Assembly: GCA_001801825.1 (NCBI GenBank)
Contig: MGYR01000111.1
Coordinates: 1,759-6,910, forward strand
Source: Gammaproteobacteria bacterium RIFCSPLOWO2_02_FULL_56_15
GTDB lineage: Bacteria; Pseudomonadota; Gammaproteobacteria; Eutrophobiales; Eutrophobiaceae
Direction: 5' to 3'
DNA length: 5,152 nt
Of the stretch, positions 1 through 5,152 are shown in pieces (positions within the stretch are counted from its first letter, which is position 1; each line of letters opens with the position of its first letter). The notes below the pieces were generated by a model. The model saw only the letters and a program-made list of their open reading frames with translations. It searched no databases and was not told where the DNA came from. The position numbers were made by a program, and so were the translations under genes.

Positions 1-447
1 CTCAGTGTGGGCACACTGGTAGTTGAAGCGACGCTTAGCAGCGGGTCCCTGATCACAGCAGGTTGTGCCCTTGAACAAGGGCGAGAAGTATTTGCGATAC
101 CTGGATCCATACATAATCCCCTAAGCAGGGGCTGCCACCGGATCATTCGCGACGGAGCCAAGCTGGTCGAGTCAGTCGATGACATCCTCGTTGAGATCAT
201 CCCTTCACTGGCAGTAACAAATCAGGCTGGACACGAACCAGCCAAGAATGATAAAAACCTTGAGAGGCTTGACGGGAACACCAAACTGCTGCTTGATAAT
301 ATAGGATTGCAACCCGTCGGTGTGGATACTCTAGTGAGTGAGACTGGTATGGAAGCCGGCAGAGTAACGGCTACGCTGCTGGTGCTTGAACTCGATGGAC
401 TCATAGAGCAAGTGCCTGGTGGAGAATATGTGCGAAGCAACGGATAG
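1..447 (+). CDS. dprA: DNA-processing protein DprA, C-terminal part (5' end outside the window)
   Basis: The frame is open from base 1 to the TAG at 445-447 and gives 148 visible residues; the true start lies upstream. The visible part begins in the end of the Rossmann-like DprA/Smf domain. Family motifs are clear: GTLVVEA, GSLITA, REVFAIPGSIHNPLSRGCHR and DGAKLVES. After a short polar linker, about the last 55 residues (from LDGNTKLLLDN to the end) fit the winged-helix domain found at the C-terminus of many DprA proteins. DprA is a cytoplasmic protein that binds incoming single-stranded DNA and loads RecA during natural transformation; it is also kept in species not known to be competent. 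The GTG at 7-9 is internal to the conserved domain and is not a real start. smg follows after 8 nt, so the two are probably co-transcribed. Identity is secure; competence of the host cannot be inferred. Confidence 0.95.
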   Translation, partial: LSVGTLVVEATLSSGSLITAGCALEQGREVFAIPGSIHNPLSRGCHRIIRDGAKLVESVDDILVEIIPSLAVTNQAGHEPAKNDKNLERLDGNTKLLLDNIGLQPVGVDTLVSETGMEAGRVTATLLVLELDGLIEQVPGGEYVRSNG

Positions 448-455
448 GATGGTAA

Positions 456-935
456 ATGAAAGAATCGGTTTTTGATATCCTGATGTATCTTTTTGATAAT
501 TATTTCGAGGATTACTACGAAATGAACACCGACCAGGAGTCGCTGAAATTCGAGCTGTTACAGGCCGGTTTCGGCGATGTACAGGTGGATAAGGCATTCG
601 ACTGGCTGGATGGTCTGACTCTGCAGAAGGGTTTCATTAAGACCGAAGCAATGGCAGAGAACAGGACGCTAAGGCTGTTCACGGAGGCCGAAACGGATCA
701 GCTGGATACGGAATGTCGCGGGTTTATCCTGTTTCTGGAGCATTCAGGTGTCCTAGATGCAGTTAACAGGGAAGTCGTAATTGACAGATTGATGGCACTG
801 GAGTCCAATGATATCAGTCTCCAGCAACTGAAATGGGTAGTACTAATGGTACTACTGAACCAGCCTGGCAAGGAGGCCGCGTTTACCTGGATGGAAGATA
901 TTGTGCTGGATGATGTCAATACTCTCCTGCATTAG
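456..935 (+). CDS. smg: Smg family protein (DUF494)
   Basis: This 159-aa protein is close to the 157 aa of E. coli Smg. It opens with MKESVFDILMYLFDNYFED, typical of the family, followed by an acidic, largely helical protein and a conserved-looking C-terminal stretch (LKWVVLMVLLNQPG then WMEDIVLDD). I see no signal peptide, membrane segment or catalytic motif, so it is probably a small cytoplasmic protein. Its biochemical function is not established; the annotation rests on family resemblance and on the dprA-smg order, which is conserved in many gamma- and betaproteobacteria. The start is the ATG at 456, preceded by AGGA at 446-449, which overlaps the dprA stop codon. This suggests translation coupled to dprA. 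The coding sequence contains a 7-bp inverted repeat at 837-855. Confidence 0.92.
   Translation: MKESVFDILMYLFDNYFEDYYEMNTDQESLKFELLQAGFGDVQVDKAFDWLDGLTLQKGFIKTEAMAENRTLRLFTEAETDQLDTECRGFILFLEHSGVLDAVNREVVIDRLMALESNDISLQQLKWVVLMVLLNQPGKEAAFTWMEDIVLDDVNTLLH
837..855 (+). repeat. Inverted repeat (possible mRNA hairpin) inside smg
   Basis: GTAGTAC (837-843) and GTACTAC (849-855) are perfect reverse complements around the 5-nt loop TAATG. A G-U pair could extend the stem by one. It lies in the Val-Val-Leu-Met-Val-Leu-Leu part of smg, so it may only reflect repeated GTA/CTA codons. No function is claimed. Confidence 0.5.
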
Positions 936-980
936 CCGCCGCTTCCAGAACGCAGGCTATTACCTCAATATTTCTTTGAT

Positions 981-996
981 ACGCAGTAAGCTGCGT
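981..996 (+). repeat. Small hairpin in the smg-topA gap
   Basis: ACGCAG (981-986) and CTGCGT (991-996) are exact reverse complements around a TAAG loop. The 93-nt gap (936-1028) holds this as its clearest structure. No T-run follows, so it is not a convincing intrinsic terminator. TTGATA at 976-981 resembles a -35 box, but I see no good -10 at the right distance. The site could equally be a small mRNA structure or an operator-like palindrome ahead of topA. Confidence 0.4.
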
Positions 997-1028
997 TCAT
1001 GCATGCTTAACCACAGAATTATTTTCTC

Positions 1029-3341
1029 ATGATTGAGGCACTAATAATTGTCGAATCGCCGGCGAAGGCAAAAACAATCAATCGCTATCTCGGTGAGAAA
1101 TACCACGTACTTGCCTCCAATGGTCACGTAAGGGACTTGTTACCTAAGTCCGGCGCTGTGGATACGGAAAATAATTTTGAGATGCATTACGAAGTGATAG
1201 AAAAGAATGCCAGGGCAGTGAAGGCTATTGCAGATTCTCTGAAAAAGGCGGGGGTACTCTATCTGGCGACGGACCCGGATCGGGAAGGGGAAGCGATTTC
1301 CTGGCACCTTTACGAACTTTTGCGGGAAAAAGGGGCCCTGAATGGAAAAGAAGTTAAACGAGTTGTCTTCCACGAGGTTACCAAAAGCGCAATCCAGGAA
1401 GCCATTGCGCATCCGCGAGAGCTTTCCTACGAGTTGATTAACGCACAGCAGGCCAGGAGAGCATTGGATTACCTGGTAGGGTTCAATCTCTCGCCGTTGT
1501 TGTGGAAAAAAATCAGGCGTGGTTTGTCTGCGGGAAGAGTGCAAAGCCCTGCTCTGCGCATGATTGTAGAGCGGGAGATCGAGATCGAAAATTTTGTAAC
1601 TCGAGAATACTGGACTATTGAGGCTGATCTGAGCCACAGAAAAACTGCTTTTACCGGTAAACTGGTGCAGCTTGATAACGAAAAATTGAAGCAGTTCAGT
1701 ATCGTGGCGAGTGACCAGGCAAATACTGCCAGGGAACGCCTGTTGCATGCGGCGGGTGGTTTTCTGAATGTTGAAAATGTGGAAAAGAAAACGAGGCGTC
1801 GTCAACCAGCCCCGCCTTTTATCACTTCCACGTTACAGCAGGAGGGGGTTCGTAAACTTGGATTTACGGCGCAGAAGATCATGCGTACTGCACAGCAGTT
1901 GTATGAGGGTATCGATGTGGGTGACGGAGCGGTCGGGCTTATCACCTACATGCGCACGGATTCCGTCAACCTGGCACAGGAAGCCATCCACGAAATGCGT
2001 GCATATATCCTGGAAACCTACGGCAAGGACCACCTGCCAACTTCTGCAAGGGAATTCAAGACAAGCTCCAAGAACGCACAGGAAGCTCATGAGGCTATCC
2101 GGCCTACTTCGATCTACCGGACTCCGGCCGGATTGAAAAACAGTCTCACTGCCGAACAATTCAAGCTGTATGACTTAATCTGGAAACGAGCACTTGCCAG
2201 CCAGATGAAACATGCGACGATAAACACCGTGTCTGTCGATCTCGGCTGCGGTCCCGGAAATCTTTTCCGGTCCACGGGCTCCACTGTGGAGGAAAAAGGG
2301 TTCCTGGAAGTCTATGAGGAGGGTGAGGATGACAAGAAGCAGGAACTGGGGGAAAAAGCATTACCACCGTTAGATGTGGGAGACCGGATCAGCCTGAAGA
2401 TTATCAGGGCGGAGCAACATTTTACAGAGCCGCCGCCCAGATATTCCGAGGCCAGCCTGGTCAAGACTCTTGAAGAATATGGTATCGGCAGACCATCCAC
2501 CTATGCATCGATCATGTATACACTTCGTCAACGGGAATATGTGGAGATGGACAAGAAGCGATTTATTCCCACGGATGTCGGCCGTATAGTGAATCGTTTT
2601 CTCACGGAACATTTTCATGATTATGTGGATTATGACTTTACTGCCCGACTGGAGGACGAACTGGACGCAGTTTCACGCGGAGAGAAGGAATGGATACCCC
2701 TGTTACGTAATTTCTGGGATCGATTTTCCAGCCAGGTGAAGGAAAAAGAAGAAACCGTCAGTCGCAGCCAAGCCGCCCAAGCCAGGGTATTGGGTGCCGA
2801 TCCAAAGACCGGGTTACAGATTTCGGTGAGGATGGGTCGCTATGGTCCCCATGTACAGATTGGCACGCGCGAGAGTGAGGATAAGCCGAAATTCGCCGGT
2901 TTGAGGCCGGGTATGCGGATGGACAGTATCACTCTTGAAGAGGCGCTGGAACTCTTTAAAATGCCGCGTACTCTGGGTAACACGTCGAGCGGGGACACGG
3001 TGGCGATCGGAATTGGCCGCTTCGGGCCTTATGTCCGATATGGAAGCAAGTTTGTCTCCATCAAGCAGGATGATCCCTATACTATCGAATTGGATCGGGC
3101 TCTGGAGCTTATTGCAGAAAAACAGCAGGCTGATGCCGAGAAGCATATCCGGGTCTTTGAGGATGCAGGAATTTCTGTGTTGAACGGGCGCTATGGGCCC
3201 TATATCACGGACGGGGCAAAAAATGTCAGAGTGCCCAAGGATCGGGATGCAGCCAGCCTGAACCTGGAAGAATGCCGTGCGATGCTGGTCGATGCACCTC
3301 AGGGAAGAGGCCGGAGGAAAACCCGCAGCAAAAAGGGTTGA
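1029..3341 (+). CDS. topA: DNA topoisomerase I (type IA), without zinc fingers
   Basis: TopA relaxes negatively supercoiled DNA through a transient 5'-phosphotyrosine cut in one strand. The N-terminal Toprim domain starts MIEALIIVESPAKAKTI, with Glu9 and the acidic motif TDPDREGEA at 81-89 (Asp82, Asp84, Glu86) for Mg2+ and catalysis. The signature GLSAGRVQSPALR is at 165-177. The catalytic tyrosine is Tyr307 in ITYMRTDS, with Arg309 beside it, matching E. coli Tyr319/Arg321. The stretch from about 465 (EPPPRYSEASLVKTLEEYGIGRPSTYA) is also typical. The C-terminus has three topoisomerase-I repeats, with GRYGPH, GRFGPY and GRYGPY at about 603, 663 and 720, then a basic tail. No Cys4 zinc ribbons are present, unlike the 865-aa E. 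coli enzyme; at 770 aa it resembles the shorter betaproteobacterial/xanthomonad kind. The ATG at 1029 is the only start available, because a stop lies in frame at 1008-1010, yet it has no clear Shine-Dalgarno sequence. Confidence 0.97.
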   Translation: MIEALIIVESPAKAKTINRYLGEKYHVLASNGHVRDLLPKSGAVDTENNFEMHYEVIEKNARAVKAIADSLKKAGVLYLATDPDREGEAISWHLYELLREKGALNGKEVKRVVFHEVTKSAIQEAIAHPRELSYELINAQQARRALDYLVGFNLSPLLWKKIRRGLSAGRVQSPALRMIVEREIEIENFVTREYWTIEADLSHRKTAFTGKLVQLDNEKLKQFSIVASDQANTARERLLHAAGGFLNVENVEKKTRRRQPAPPFITSTLQQEGVRKLGFTAQKIMRTAQQLYEGIDVGDGAVGLITYMRTDSVNLAQEAIHEMRAYILETYGKDHLPTSAREFKTSSKNAQEAHEAIRPTSIYRTPAGLKNSLTAEQFKLYDLIWKRALASQMKHATINTVSVDLGCGPGNLFRSTGSTVEEKGFLEVYEEGEDDKKQELGEKALPPLDVGDRISLKIIRAEQHFTEPPPRYSEASLVKTLEEYGIGRPSTYASIMYTLRQREYVEMDKKRFIPTDVGRIVNRFLTEHFHDYVDYDFTARLEDELDAVSRGEKEWIPLLRNFWDRFSSQVKEKEETVSRSQAAQARVLGADPKTGLQISVRMGRYGPHVQIGTRESEDKPKFAGLRPGMRMDSITLEEALELFKMPRTLGNTSSGDTVAIGIGRFGPYVRYGSKFVSIKQDDPYTIELDRALELIAEKQQADAEKHIRVFEDAGISVLNGRYGPYITDGAKNVRVPKDRDAASLNLEECRAMLVDAPQGRGRRKTRSKKG

Positions 3342-3390
3342 TTGATATCCGTCGGTGTACGGAGTAAGAATCAGACTACCCGAATATGGG

Positions 3391-3395
3391 AAGGA
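3391..3395 (+). promoter_or_regulatory. Ribosome binding site deciding the purE start
   Basis: AAGGA lies 10 nt before the ATG at 3406. The frame is open further upstream to a GTG at 3355, but the 17 extra residues (MYGVRIRLPEYGKEQIE) do not look like a PurE N-terminus, and MNKAFVAVLIGSESD does. The ATG at 3406 is therefore preferred. Confidence 0.75.
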
Positions 3396-3405
3396 ACAAA
3401 TAGAG

Positions 3406-3921
3406 ATGAATAAAGCCTTTGTTGCCGTACTCATAGGTTCAGAATCTGATCTGCCAAACATGCAGGCCACACTGGATGTGCTTGACAGGTTCGCCGTACC
3501 TCGCGAACTAAGGGTTCTATCGGCACACCGGACTCCCGAGGCAACACATGCCTTTGTCCGGGATGCGGAAACAAGGGGTTGCGCTGTCTTTATCGCCGCC
3601 GCTGGACTGGCAGCACATCTTGCAGGAACCGTCGCCGGTCTGAGCGTGAAACCGGTGATCGGTGTTCCCATGGATACCGGGCCTCTGCATGGCATGGATG
3701 CCCTGCTCTCAACGGTACAAATGCCGGGAGGTATTCCCGTTGCCTGCATGTCCATTGGCAAGGCAGGCGCGAAAAATGCCGGATACCTGGCGGTGCAGAT
3801 TCTGGCAGTGGCTGATCCGGGCTTAAGGGATCTACTCAGGCAGGAGCGGGAGGATAATGCAAGGGGAATTGAGGATAAGAATGCCGCCTTGCAGAAGCAC
3901 CAGGAAAAGCGTGGGGGGTGA
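3406..3921 (+). CDS. purE: N5-carboxyaminoimidazole ribonucleotide mutase (PurE)
   Basis: PurE converts N5-CAIR to CAIR in de novo purine synthesis, in the cytoplasm. From the ATG at 3406 the protein is 171 aa, near the 169 aa of the E. coli enzyme. Substrate-binding and catalytic motifs are present: GSESD at 11-15, SAHRTPE at 39-45 with the catalytic-type His41, AAAGLAAHLAG at 64-74, VKPVIGVPM at 81-89 and MDALLSTVQMPGGIPVA at 97-113. The SAHRTP and AAHLxG motifs point to a class I mutase, which works with PurK, rather than the class II AIR carboxylase. purK is nevertheless absent between purE and tsaC, where it is found in several relatives, so it must lie elsewhere if class I is right. The C-terminal 30 residues are charged and probably helical. 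The TGA stop at 3919-3921 is followed at once by the tsaC start in the same frame. Confidence 0.95.
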   Translation: MNKAFVAVLIGSESDLPNMQATLDVLDRFAVPRELRVLSAHRTPEATHAFVRDAETRGCAVFIAAAGLAAHLAGTVAGLSVKPVIGVPMDTGPLHGMDALLSTVQMPGGIPVACMSIGKAGAKNAGYLAVQILAVADPGLRDLLRQEREDNARGIEDKNAALQKHQEKRGG

Positions 3922-4482
3922 GTGAGTTCCTGGCATATTAAAAAAGCAGCCTGTATCCTCAATAGTGGTGGAGTAATCGCCTACCCTACAGAAGCCGTAT
4001 ATGGTCTGGGCTGCCAGCCCTGGAATGCAGAGGCTGTTGCACGGGTGCTGACCCTGAAGCGCAGAGACCCTGGCCGTGGCCTGATTGTAATTGCCGCCGA
4101 TCTGACCCAGTTGGAAGCACTGATTGACCTGGAAAGCGGAATACCCATGGCAGAAATTAGCCGCACTTGGCCCGGACCGGTAACCTGGGTGATGCCTGCG
4201 AGAAAAGAAGTACCACACTGGCTTATGGGCAAACATGTTGGCCTCGCCGTTCGTGTGACTGCACATCCCATCGCCCGGGAATTGTGCCGATATGCCGGGC
4301 CGCTGGTATCGACCAGCGCTAACCCGGAAGGGCGCACACCGGCACGCACCGCATACCGGGTTCGGGCCTACTTTCATAACAAGATAGACTGGATCCTGCC
4401 TGGTAGACTTGGAAGCCACTTGCAGCCTACCGAAATCAGGCTTGCTGATACAGGCGAGGTTCTACGTAGAACTTCTGGATAG
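3922..4482 (+). CDS. tsaC: Threonylcarbamoyl-AMP synthase (TsaC/YrdC)
   Basis: TsaC makes threonylcarbamoyl-AMP from threonine, bicarbonate and ATP. TsaBDE then transfers the group to A37 of tRNAs that read ANN codons (t6A). The 186-aa product covers one YrdC-type domain, compared with 190 aa in E. coli, without the extra Sua5 C-terminal domain. Motifs seen are GGVIAYPTEAVYGLGC at 16-31, LKRRDPGRGLIVIA at 45-58, WPGPVTWVMPA at 83-93, GLAVRVTAHP at 107-116, PLVSTSAN at 127-134 and QPTEIR at 168-173. The start is a GTG directly after the purE TGA. A G-rich stretch at 3913-3918 (GGGGGG) could act as a Shine-Dalgarno but sits only 3 nt away, so translation probably depends on ribosomes finishing purE. 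No better in-frame start exists before the conserved domain. The 3' end contains a strong palindrome (4456-4475). Confidence 0.95.
   Translation: MSSWHIKKAACILNSGGVIAYPTEAVYGLGCQPWNAEAVARVLTLKRRDPGRGLIVIAADLTQLEALIDLESGIPMAEISRTWPGPVTWVMPARKEVPHWLMGKHVGLAVRVTAHPIARELCRYAGPLVSTSANPEGRTPARTAYRVRAYFHNKIDWILPGRLGSHLQPTEIRLADTGEVLRRTSG
4456..4475 (+). repeat. Palindrome / hairpin at the 3' end of tsaC
   Basis: GTTCTACGTAGAAC at 4459-4472 is a perfect 14-bp palindrome. Three more pairs flank it (G-U, A-U, G-C), giving a possible RNA stem of 8 bp with an ACGU loop. It ends 4 nt before the TAG stop. No U-tract follows, so a standard intrinsic terminator is unlikely. Confidence 0.55.
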
Positions 4483-4510
4483 ATTCACCAAAGCTACATT
4501 CCCCAACGAA

Positions 4511-4562
4511 ACCTCAGATTGCTGGTAATACCCTGCAGCTTAGCACCTAGCAACTCCGAGGT
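4511..4562 (+). repeat. Long imperfect hairpin downstream of tsaC (possible 3' end structure)
   Basis: ACCTC (4511-4515) pairs with GAGGT (4558-4562). After a 3/4-nt internal loop, TTGCTGGT (4519-4526) pairs with ACC-T-AGCAA (4545-4553) with one bulged T. In total 13 base pairs close over an 18-nt loop. The gene-free stretch 4483-4666 holds this structure and the tRNA promoter and nothing else I recognise. No T-run follows the stem, so if transcription ends here it is probably Rho-dependent, or the structure protects an mRNA 3' end. Confidence 0.45.
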
Positions 4563-4621
4563 CGCATGACTAGAGTACGGGCAGGAGCCAGACAATACAC
4601 GTTTGATTCGGATAGATATTA

Positions 4622-4650
4622 TTGACAGTTCCCGGTGATTCACTGACAAT
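4622..4650 (+). promoter_or_regulatory. Sigma70-type promoter of the tRNA(-tuf) operon
   Basis: A perfect -35 box TTGACA (4622-4627) is separated by exactly 17 nt from GACAAT (4645-4650), which matches TATAAT at 4 of 6 positions. The bases after the -10 (GTGCGGC) are GC-rich, a discriminator type known from stable-RNA promoters under stringent control. Start of transcription is expected near 4657, leaving a leader of about 10 nt before tRNA-Tyr. The region just upstream of the -35 (about 4601-4621) is fairly AT-rich and could contribute as an UP-like element; that part is inference. Confidence 0.75.
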
Positions 4651-4666
4651 GTGCGGCTTGAATTTT

Positions 4667-4751
4667 GGAGGGGTACCCAAGTGGTCAACGGGGGCAGACT
4701 GTAAATCTGCTGGCGATGCCTTCGTAGGTTCAAATCCTACCCCCTCCACCA
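4667..4751 (+). tRNA. tRNA-Tyr (anticodon GTA)
   Basis: This is a class II tRNA of 85 nt including an encoded CCA. The acceptor GGAGGGG (4667-4673) pairs with CCCCTCC (4741-4747), followed by discriminator A. The anticodon stem GCAGA/TCTGC encloses CTGTAAA with GTA at 4701-4703. The 13-nt variable region (4711-4723) has a short GGC/GCC stem, as expected for bacterial tRNA-Tyr. The T arm is GTAGG-TTCAAAT-CCTAC. It is the first gene after the promoter; in E. coli a tRNA-Thr(TGT) precedes it, and none is seen here. Confidence 0.97.
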
Positions 4752-4761
4752 TAGATGATGT

Positions 4762-4773
4762 CGGCAGGTGCCG
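4762..4773 (+). repeat. Small inverted repeat in the tRNA-Tyr/tRNA-Gly spacer
   Basis: CGGCA (4762-4766) and TGCCG (4769-4773) are reverse complements around GG; the realistic RNA stem is CGGC/GCCG with an AGGT loop. It lies 10 nt after the tRNA-Tyr CCA and could be a processing landmark in the polycistronic precursor. No T-run follows that would make it a terminator. Confidence 0.35.
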
Positions 4774-4832
4774 GGTGGGTTTCAACAGACTGCTTGTAAC
4801 AGGTACTGAAAAACGGGGGTACTGGGAAGCAG

Positions 4833-4906
4833 GCGGGTGTAGTTCAATGGTGGAACCTCAGCCTTCCAAGCTGATGGTGTGGGTTCGATTCCCATCACCC
4901 GCTCCA
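4833..4906 (+). tRNA. tRNA-Gly (anticodon TCC)
   Basis: A 74-nt tRNA with encoded CCA. The acceptor GCGGGTG (4833-4839) pairs perfectly with CACCCGC (4896-4902), and the discriminator is T. The anticodon stem TCAGC/GCTGA surrounds CTTCCAA with TCC at 4865-4867, giving a decoder of GGA/GGG. The T arm is GTGGG-TTCGATT-CCCAT with one G-T pair at its base. The sequence closely parallels E. coli glyT, which holds the same place before the tRNA-Thr upstream of tufB. An 81-nt spacer separates it from tRNA-Tyr. Confidence 0.97.
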
Positions 4907-4986
4907 GGTGAGTGGTAGTAAGAAGGATAGATTGGATAGCAGGGCGACGTGGGTTTTCCAACCTTACACCATTATTATAGCTATCA

Positions 4987-5062
<76 letters not shown>

Positions 5063-5105
5063 CAGTTCAGTTTGGGATGTAGATATATAAACATAAGTCC
5101 TGATT

Positions 5106-5117
5106 ATATGTACATAT
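5106..5117 (+). repeat. Perfect 12-bp palindrome in the tuf leader
   Basis: ATATGTACATAT is its own reverse complement. It sits in an AT-rich 76-nt leader between tRNA-Thr and the tuf start, 6 nt before the Shine-Dalgarno. It might be a regulator site or a weak RNA hairpin near the ribosome binding site. AT-rich sequence makes chance palindromes more likely, so function is unproven. Confidence 0.5.
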
Positions 5118-5123
5118 TAACTC

Positions 5124-5129
5124 AAGGAG
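5124..5129 (+). promoter_or_regulatory. Strong ribosome binding site of tuf
   Basis: AAGGAG lies 9 nt before the ATG at 5139. It is the best Shine-Dalgarno in the window, in line with a very highly expressed gene. Confidence 0.85.
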
Positions 5130-5138
5130 CTCCACGCG

Positions 5139-5152
5139 ATGTCCAAAGCAAA
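5139..5152 (+). CDS. tuf: Probable elongation factor Tu, first codons only (3' end outside the window)
   Basis: Only 14 bases are visible, reading Met-Ser-Lys-Ala and the start of a Lys or Asn codon. This fits the MSK(E/A)KF start of proteobacterial EF-Tu, the GTPase that brings aminoacyl-tRNA to the ribosome. The call rests mostly on context: a Tyr-Gly-Thr tRNA cluster directly upstream of tuf is a conserved arrangement (tufB in E. coli), the Shine-Dalgarno is strong, and spacing is normal. Cotranscription with the tRNAs from the promoter at 4622 is likely, since no terminator is seen between 5063 and 5138. Confidence 0.85.

Noticed and set aside
118..131. CCCC-TAAGCA-GGGG inverted repeat in dprA
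   Set aside because: It lies in the codons of the conserved NPLSRG motif and is only 4 bp long; coding constraint is a sufficient explanation.
1140..1805. 221-codon open frame on the minus strand opposite topA
   Set aside because: It lies wholly inside the conserved N-terminal half of topA and has no motif of its own.
3355..3405. Upstream GTG start adding 17 residues to PurE
   Set aside because: The extra residues do not resemble a PurE N-terminus, while the ATG at 3406 has an AAGGA at a workable distance and gives a normal-length protein.
2814..3962. 382-codon open frame on the minus strand opposite topA and purE
   Set aside because: It runs antisense to two conserved genes, shows no recognisable family motif, and is Ser/Ala/Cys-rich in the way of a codon-bias shadow.
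4570..4785. Minus-strand reading frame with the peptide GFEPTKASPADLQSAPVDHLGTP
   Set aside because: It is the antisense translation of tRNA-Tyr, a well-known source of spurious proteins in databases; the tRNA explains it completely.
4622..4918. Plus-strand reading frame crossing tRNA-Tyr and tRNA-Gly
   Set aside because: The recognisable peptides (GGVPKWSTGADCKSAG, SSMVEPQPSKL) are translations of the two tRNA genes, and the frame starts inside the promoter -35 region.
4477..4939. Recurring GGATAGAT at 4477, 4610 and 4925
   Set aside because: Copies are irregularly spaced, one overlaps the tsaC stop, and the flanks differ; chance is adequate for an 8-mer.
4950..4984. Possible second promoter before tRNA-Thr (TATTAT at 4973-4978, ATAGCTAT palindrome)
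   Set aside because: No -35 box is found at the right distance, and the strong promoter at 4622 already accounts for the cluster.

Overview
This 5.15 kb window looks like ordinary chromosomal housekeeping DNA from a gamma- or betaproteobacterium. The pointers are the gene order dprA-smg-topA, a tsaC gene close behind, and a tRNA-Tyr / tRNA-Gly / tRNA-Thr cluster running into a tuf start; the first order and the tRNA-tuf order are both known from these classes. I cannot fix the genus. All recognised genes are on the + strand. I see no mobile element, CRISPR array, prophage or defence module.

Positions 1-4482 form a tight run: the 3' part of dprA (DNA-uptake/recombination mediator), smg (DUF494, function unclear), topA (topoisomerase I, 770 aa, with C-terminal GRYGPY-type repeats instead of zinc fingers), purE (purine synthesis) and tsaC (threonylcarbamoyl-AMP synthase for tRNA t6A37). 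dprA-smg are 8 nt apart, topA-purE 64 nt apart, and purE-tsaC abut with no spacer. Only smg-topA (93 nt) has a gap that might hold a promoter. The products are not one pathway; the cluster is best read as a conserved housekeeping operon. One link is notable: TsaC begins the modification of ANN-decoding tRNAs, which include the tRNA-Thr encoded 0.5 kb downstream.

Positions 4483-4666 carry no gene. They hold a long imperfect hairpin (4511-4562) and then a good sigma70-type promoter (TTGACA, 17 nt, GACAAT) with a GC-rich discriminator, placed a few bases before the first tRNA. Positions 4667-5062 encode tRNA-Tyr(GTA), tRNA-Gly(TCC) and tRNA-Thr(GGT), all with encoded CCA ends and about 80-nt spacers. 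The window closes with an AT-rich leader containing a perfect 12-bp palindrome, a strong Shine-Dalgarno and the first codons of a probable tuf gene (EF-Tu).

I did not find a new biological system. The points worth checking are the zero-gap same-frame purE/tsaC junction, the absence of purK beside purE, the SD-less topA start, the hairpins around the end of tsaC, and the palindrome in the tuf leader.
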